From assembly GCA_036260395.1 (NCBI GenBank), contig DASZZY010000161.1, forward strand, positions 1-28,340: a DNA stretch of 28,340 bases, in the 5' to 3' direction. Each line of letters starts with the position of its first letter. Positions within the stretch are counted from its first letter, which is position 1. The DNA is from DASZZY01 sp036260395. GTDB lineage: Bacteria > Actinomycetota > UBA4738 > CALAEC01. Below are positions 24,914 to 28,340 of the stretch, piece by piece. The notes beneath the pieces are model-generated. The model was not told where the DNA came from, searched no databases, and saw only the letters and a list, made by a program, of their open reading frames with translations. The translations under genes were made by a program, and so were the position numbers.

Positions 24914-27900
24914 ATGCGTTCCGGACGCGCCCGCGTGTTGCTCGCCGCCGTCGCCCTGCTCCTGGCGACGGTCCCCGCCATCCTTTCGCCCGCCTCCGCG
25001 GTGGCCGTGCCGAACCCGGTGGCCACCACCGAGGCGGAGTACCAGGTCTACGGACGGGTGTTCCCCGACCCGCACGGCTGCACGAACGGCGCCCCGGGCA
25101 CCAGCCCGTGGGCCAAGGGCAACGTCTGCGTGGCCCAGTTCCTGCACTTCGACGAGACGATCGCCGGCGCGGAGTTTCTCGAGCAGCAGTTCCGTCGCTT
25201 CGTCGACGTCATCCGGCTCGACGATGTGTACGAGAACCGCAACTACATGTCGGCCGGCCTCCCGAAGACGGTCGCCATCGAGGACGGCGACCCCAAGGTG
25301 TTCGGGCGGGACCGCCGCCCGCTGTACATGTTCCGCATCACGGACCGGCGGTCCGACGTCCCGCGCCGCGACCGTCTCCACTTCGTCTACGGCCTTTCCA
25401 TCCACGGGATCGAGCGGGCCGGCCTCGAGGGCGGCGTCCGGGCCATGGAGGACCTGGTGACCTGGGCGGCGTGCGAAGACGACGCCGCGGCATCCCCCGC
25501 CTGCGCCAACGAGGGCGTCTCCCCGGACAGCCCCCGGCACATCCTCGGCGAGACCTTCGAGGACGACCCGGCCACGCCGCGGCGGGAGGACGGCCCCACC
25601 GCGGGCGAGACCCTCCGGAACTCGGTGATCTACTTCATGCTGCCGAACCCCGACGGGTGGCACCGCGGCGAGGTCGCCGGTGGGGGCGTGCACTACCAGC
25701 GCTACAACGGGAACGGAGTCGATCTCAACCGCGACTGGCCGACCGTGGGCTACACCTACCGGCCGTACTCGCCGGCCTCCGAGCCGGAGGTCGAGGCCTT
25801 CACCGAGGTCCTGCGCGATATCCGCTCGACGACCTCCGGAGACCGCTTCGCCGGGGGCATCGACCTCCACGGGCAGCTGACGGCCAATGCCTTCTCCTAC
25901 ACGCTGCTCGGCTCCGGCCAGCGCGACTACCGGCGGAACTTCTCGACCGTGGACCAGTCGCTCCGCGCCTGGCAGGACCAGACGGCGCGCCTGTCCTGGT
26001 CGCCGTACATCGGCCAGGGCCGGCTGTTCCCGGTGGCCGACCAGTGGGGAACGGTCGTCGACACCATCGGCTACCAGATCACCGGCGGCATGGGCGACTG
26101 GTACGAGTCCCCGATCGGCCTGAACGCGGTCGGGATCGACAACGAGATGTCGCTCTCCCACCTGGCGCCGGACACGGTCTACGAGCCCGGCCTCGAGCAG
26201 GCCCACATCGACGGGAACAAGGGGCTGATCTTCTCCCAGCTGGCCTCGATGCTGACCGAGGAGGACTCCGACTTCGTCTACGAGCCGACCGGCAACATCG
26301 GCTACGTCTTCGACCCGCACCGCGTGGAGCACCCGGGGAGCGACCGGCTCCCGAACCCCGGCTTCGGCCCGCAGAGCGACATCGACGCCATCGTCCCGTG
26401 CTCCGGCCCGCTCTGCGACGGCGGGACCTTCGCGATGGACGGCACCCGCCCGACGCTGGAGTTCGAGGTGCTGGGCCCCGAGGACGAGGTGTGGAACGGC
26501 GGCATCCACGTCCAGGCCACGTTCTCGAACGTCCAGGGCGTCTCGGCGGGGTCGCTCGAGCACATCGAGCTCCAGCGCTTCGAAACGGACCACGGCGGCA
26601 ACGAGGAGGGCGAGTGGGACACCGTGGCCCGCTCGTTCATCCAGGGCGGGCAGCCCGACGCGTACGTGCAGGCGGGGCAGATCGTCACGGCCAACGACCC
26701 GACGCCGGGCCAGTGGCGCGTGCTGGTCTCCGGCCCCACCGGCGGCCCCGTCCGTCTCGACATCGACTTCCGCCGGCACGAGGCCGAGGACGATCCCGGC
26801 CAGGCGCCGATCAGCGCGTCGAACATGGAGTTCTTCGACGAGCTGAACAAGTACATCGCCGACCCCGAGAAGAAGCTCGAATCGGTGACCGTCGACGAGA
26901 TCCTGGCCGACCCCTCCCTGCTCGACCGGTTCGACTCGCTGGTCCTGGCGAACGACTTCATGCCGGGATTCCAGTTCTCGGATGACCCGGAGTTCACCGG
27001 CGAGCCTCAGGCGTCGATCCGGCACACCTTCAGCCCAGCTGACGCGCCGGCCCCGCAGGTCACCGAGGCCACGTTCGAGTTCGAGGTCGAGGGGCTGCCG
27101 GCGGACAACGACGAGATGCTCGTGGAGGGCTCCTGGCCGGTGGCCAGCGACTACGACATCTTCGTCGAGCAGAAGGTCGGCGACGAGTGGGTCAACCACG
27201 GCTGCCAGTGCGATTTCGTGAACCGTGGCGAGCAGGTCCTGGTGGGGGAGCCCGAGCCCGGCACCTGGCGGGTCCGGCTGGTGAACTTCGCCGGCGCGCC
27301 CCAGCCCGTCGACGTGCTGATCGAGTTCTTGTCCGTGGCCACGACCCCGGCCCCGCCGGCGCAGTACACCCACGAGCAGTTCGGGCAGTACACGCAGGCG
27401 CTGACCGCCTTCGCCGAGGGCGGCGGGAACCTCGTCCTCACCGACCGCTCGCTCCTGGGCCTCATCGGGATGGGTCTCGTCCCCGAGGACGCCATCGGCT
27501 CGTCGCAGCCGGGCGGCCGCGGCGCGGTGCCCCGGTACCAGTTCAACGTCCCTGGCCGTGGGAACCTGTGCACCCCCGACTCCGAGGACCCTCTCGTGCG
27601 CGACGTGTGCCTCCCCGGGACGGCCGGGGGCACGGCCCGCCAGGCCGTGGAGCCGACGCCGCTGGGGTACACGCCCGACGCCACGCTCGACGGTTCCTCT
27701 CGGGCGAAGCTGACGCAGTTCTTCGTCACCCGGGCGGCATGGGAAGAGGGATGCGGCAAGGACGACGCGCAGACCTGCACCTCCGGGCTGTTCGGCGGCG
27801 AGACCGGCCTGGGTGAGCGTCACCTCGGCGACGGCCTCGTCCGCATCACGGGGTCGATGTTCCCCGATCCGAACTTCGCCCCGGGCGGCCCCCGGGACAT

Positions 27901-28315
27901 GCGGTTCGGGCTGGCCTCGTACTCGCTGACGTTCTCGAACTGGCAGGTGTTCCTGAACCTGGTCGACTACCAGCGGGGCGCGACCGAGGTGGTGTGCACC
28001 ATCACCGGGACCGACGGCGCCGACCAGCTCCGCGGGACCCCCGCCGCCGACGTGATCTGCGGCGGCGACGGGAACGACACGATCCTGGGCGCCGGCGGCG
28101 ACGACCTGCTGATCGGCGGGCCCGGCAACGACTCGCTCAACGGCGGGGCGGGCAACGATGACGTCCAGGGCAGCGAGGGCGATGACACCCTCCGTGGCGC
28201 CGAGGGCGACGACACGCTGGCCGGCGGCCCCGGGTTCGACACGCTGGACGGTGGCCCGGGCACCGACGCCTGCGACCCGGGGGAGGGCGGGGGCCGCTCC
28301 CGCAACTGCGAGTAG
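24914..28315 (+). CDS. Secreted M14-family metallocarboxypeptidase with C-terminal RTX-like repeats (1133 aa)
   Basis: An exported zinc carboxypeptidase. Residues 1-32 form a Sec signal peptide (basic start, hydrophobic LLAAVALLLATV, Ala-rich cleavage region). The M14 domain (about 40-445) has HGIE (H164, E167), NPDGWHRGE, GVDLNRDWP (Arg273), the third zinc ligand in DLHG (H319), and the catalytic Glu likely at 411 (DNEMS). Two beta-sandwich modules follow (about 510-620 and 715-812). The second interrupts a region whose halves, near 670-685 and 825-850, look like a split Rossmann-type domain. The last 100 residues carry GGxGxDxL nonapeptide repeats typical of calcium-binding RTX folds. The ATG follows AGGGAGGG within an inverted repeat. 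The substrate, peptide or cell-wall peptide, is not known. Confidence 0.9.
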   Translation: MRSGRARVLLAAVALLLATVPAILSPASAVAVPNPVATTEAEYQVYGRVFPDPHGCTNGAPGTSPWAKGNVCVAQFLHFDETIAGAEFLEQQFRRFVDVIRLDDVYENRNYMSAGLPKTVAIEDGDPKVFGRDRRPLYMFRITDRRSDVPRRDRLHFVYGLSIHGIERAGLEGGVRAMEDLVTWAACEDDAAASPACANEGVSPDSPRHILGETFEDDPATPRREDGPTAGETLRNSVIYFMLPNPDGWHRGEVAGGGVHYQRYNGNGVDLNRDWPTVGYTYRPYSPASEPEVEAFTEVLRDIRSTTSGDRFAGGIDLHGQLTANAFSYTLLGSGQRDYRRNFSTVDQSLRAWQDQTARLSWSPYIGQGRLFPVADQWGTVVDTIGYQITGGMGDWYESPIGLNAVGIDNEMSLSHLAPDTVYEPGLEQAHIDGNKGLIFSQLASMLTEEDSDFVYEPTGNIGYVFDPHRVEHPGSDRLPNPGFGPQSDIDAIVPCSGPLCDGGTFAMDGTRPTLEFEVLGPEDEVWNGGIHVQATFSNVQGVSAGSLEHIELQRFETDHGGNEEGEWDTVARSFIQGGQPDAYVQAGQIVTANDPTPGQWRVLVSGPTGGPVRLDIDFRRHEAEDDPGQAPISASNMEFFDELNKYIADPEKKLESVTVDEILADPSLLDRFDSLVLANDFMPGFQFSDDPEFTGEPQASIRHTFSPADAPAPQVTEATFEFEVEGLPADNDEMLVEGSWPVASDYDIFVEQKVGDEWVNHGCQCDFVNRGEQVLVGEPEPGTWRVRLVNFAGAPQPVDVLIEFLSVATTPAPPAQYTHEQFGQYTQALTAFAEGGGNLVLTDRSLLGLIGMGLVPEDAIGSSQPGGRGAVPRYQFNVPGRGNLCTPDSEDPLVRDVCLPGTAGGTARQAVEPTPLGYTPDATLDGSSRAKLTQFFVTRAAWEEGCGKDDAQTCTSGLFGGETGLGERHLGDGLVRITGSMFPDPNFAPGGPRDMRFGLASYSLTFSNWQVFLNLVDYQRGATEVVCTITGTDGADQLRGTPAADVICGGDGNDTILGAGGDDLLIGGPGNDSLNGGAGNDDVQGSEGDDTLRGAEGDDTLAGGPGFDTLDGGPGTDACDPGEGGGRSRNCE

Positions 28316-28325
28316 GAGGTCGGTC

Positions 28326-28340
28326 GGGGGGGGGGGGGGG
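28326..28340. other. Terminal poly-G run
   Basis: Fifteen consecutive G residues end the window 10 nt after the last stop codon. Poly-G tails arise in two-colour sequencing when no signal is read, so this is more likely a contig-end artefact than biology. Confidence 0.6.

Noticed and set aside
24740..27823. Upstream extension of tldD
   Set aside because: Antisense to the secreted peptidase. The TldD N-terminus and ribosome binding site place the start at 24739.
28020..28300. Tandem DNA repeats at the end of the peptidase gene
   Set aside because: The apparent periodicity comes from the RTX-like GGxGxD codons, so it is explained by the protein.

Overview
The window is about 28 kb of very GC-rich bacterial chromosome. 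Its content is housekeeping and central metabolism, with no phage, transposon, CRISPR, rRNA or tRNA signal that I can see. Several features point to an actinobacterium, probably an uncultured deep-branching lineage: GTG and TTG starts, tightly packed genes, a homodimeric AceE-type pyruvate dehydrogenase E1, a class II (GlpX) fructose bisphosphatase, and many genes with a TANNNT -10 box only 6-7 nt before the start codon (leaderless transcription). The exact taxon cannot be fixed by eye. The window ends in a 15-base G run that looks like an assembly or sequencing end.

Layout. 1-2036: a hairpin at the extreme left, then an Aquifex-type aconitase. 2041-2473: a bidirectional terminator, a convergent cold-shock protein with a TTG start and a roughly 100-nt leader. 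2474-4934: an EamA-family exporter followed by a Tat-signal amidohydrolase. 4938-6919 (minus): gpsA-glpX operon with an ATGA overlap. 6988-9111: a glycogen-debranching-type glucosidase, divergent from gpsA. 9118-9363 (minus): an 81-residue hypothetical. 9466-10617: acyl-CoA dehydrogenase. 10614-11411 (minus): a stand-alone 2-oxoacid dehydrogenase acyltransferase catalytic domain, divergent from aceE (11483-14155). 14103-15344 (minus): a membrane acyltransferase overlapping the aceE 3' end. 15485-18621: PHP phosphoesterase, aldehyde dehydrogenase, HAD hydrolase. 18623-18784 (minus): a 53-residue helical protein. 18877-19707: YihY-family membrane protein. 19704-21832 (minus): an ECF sigma factor fused to a transmembrane segment and C-terminal domain, then a divergent cation exchanger. 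21893-24739 (minus): tldD-pmbA protease pair. 24914-28315: a large secreted M14 metallocarboxypeptidase with RTX-like calcium-binding repeats at its C-terminus.

How it fits together. Much of the window serves central carbon flow: aconitase (TCA), PDH E1, FBPase II (gluconeogenesis), GpsA (glycerol-3-phosphate for lipids), debranching enzyme (storage or alpha-glucan turnover), acyl-CoA and aldehyde dehydrogenases. A second theme is envelope and secretion: amidohydrolase lipoprotein, membrane acyltransferase, YihY, tethered sigma factor with exchanger, and exported peptidase. I do not see a mobile or defence system. The less ordinary items are the membrane-tethered sigma factor, the lipoyl-less E2 domain next to aceE, the M14-RTX protein with a hairpin over its ribosome binding site, and the recurrent leaderless promoter layout.
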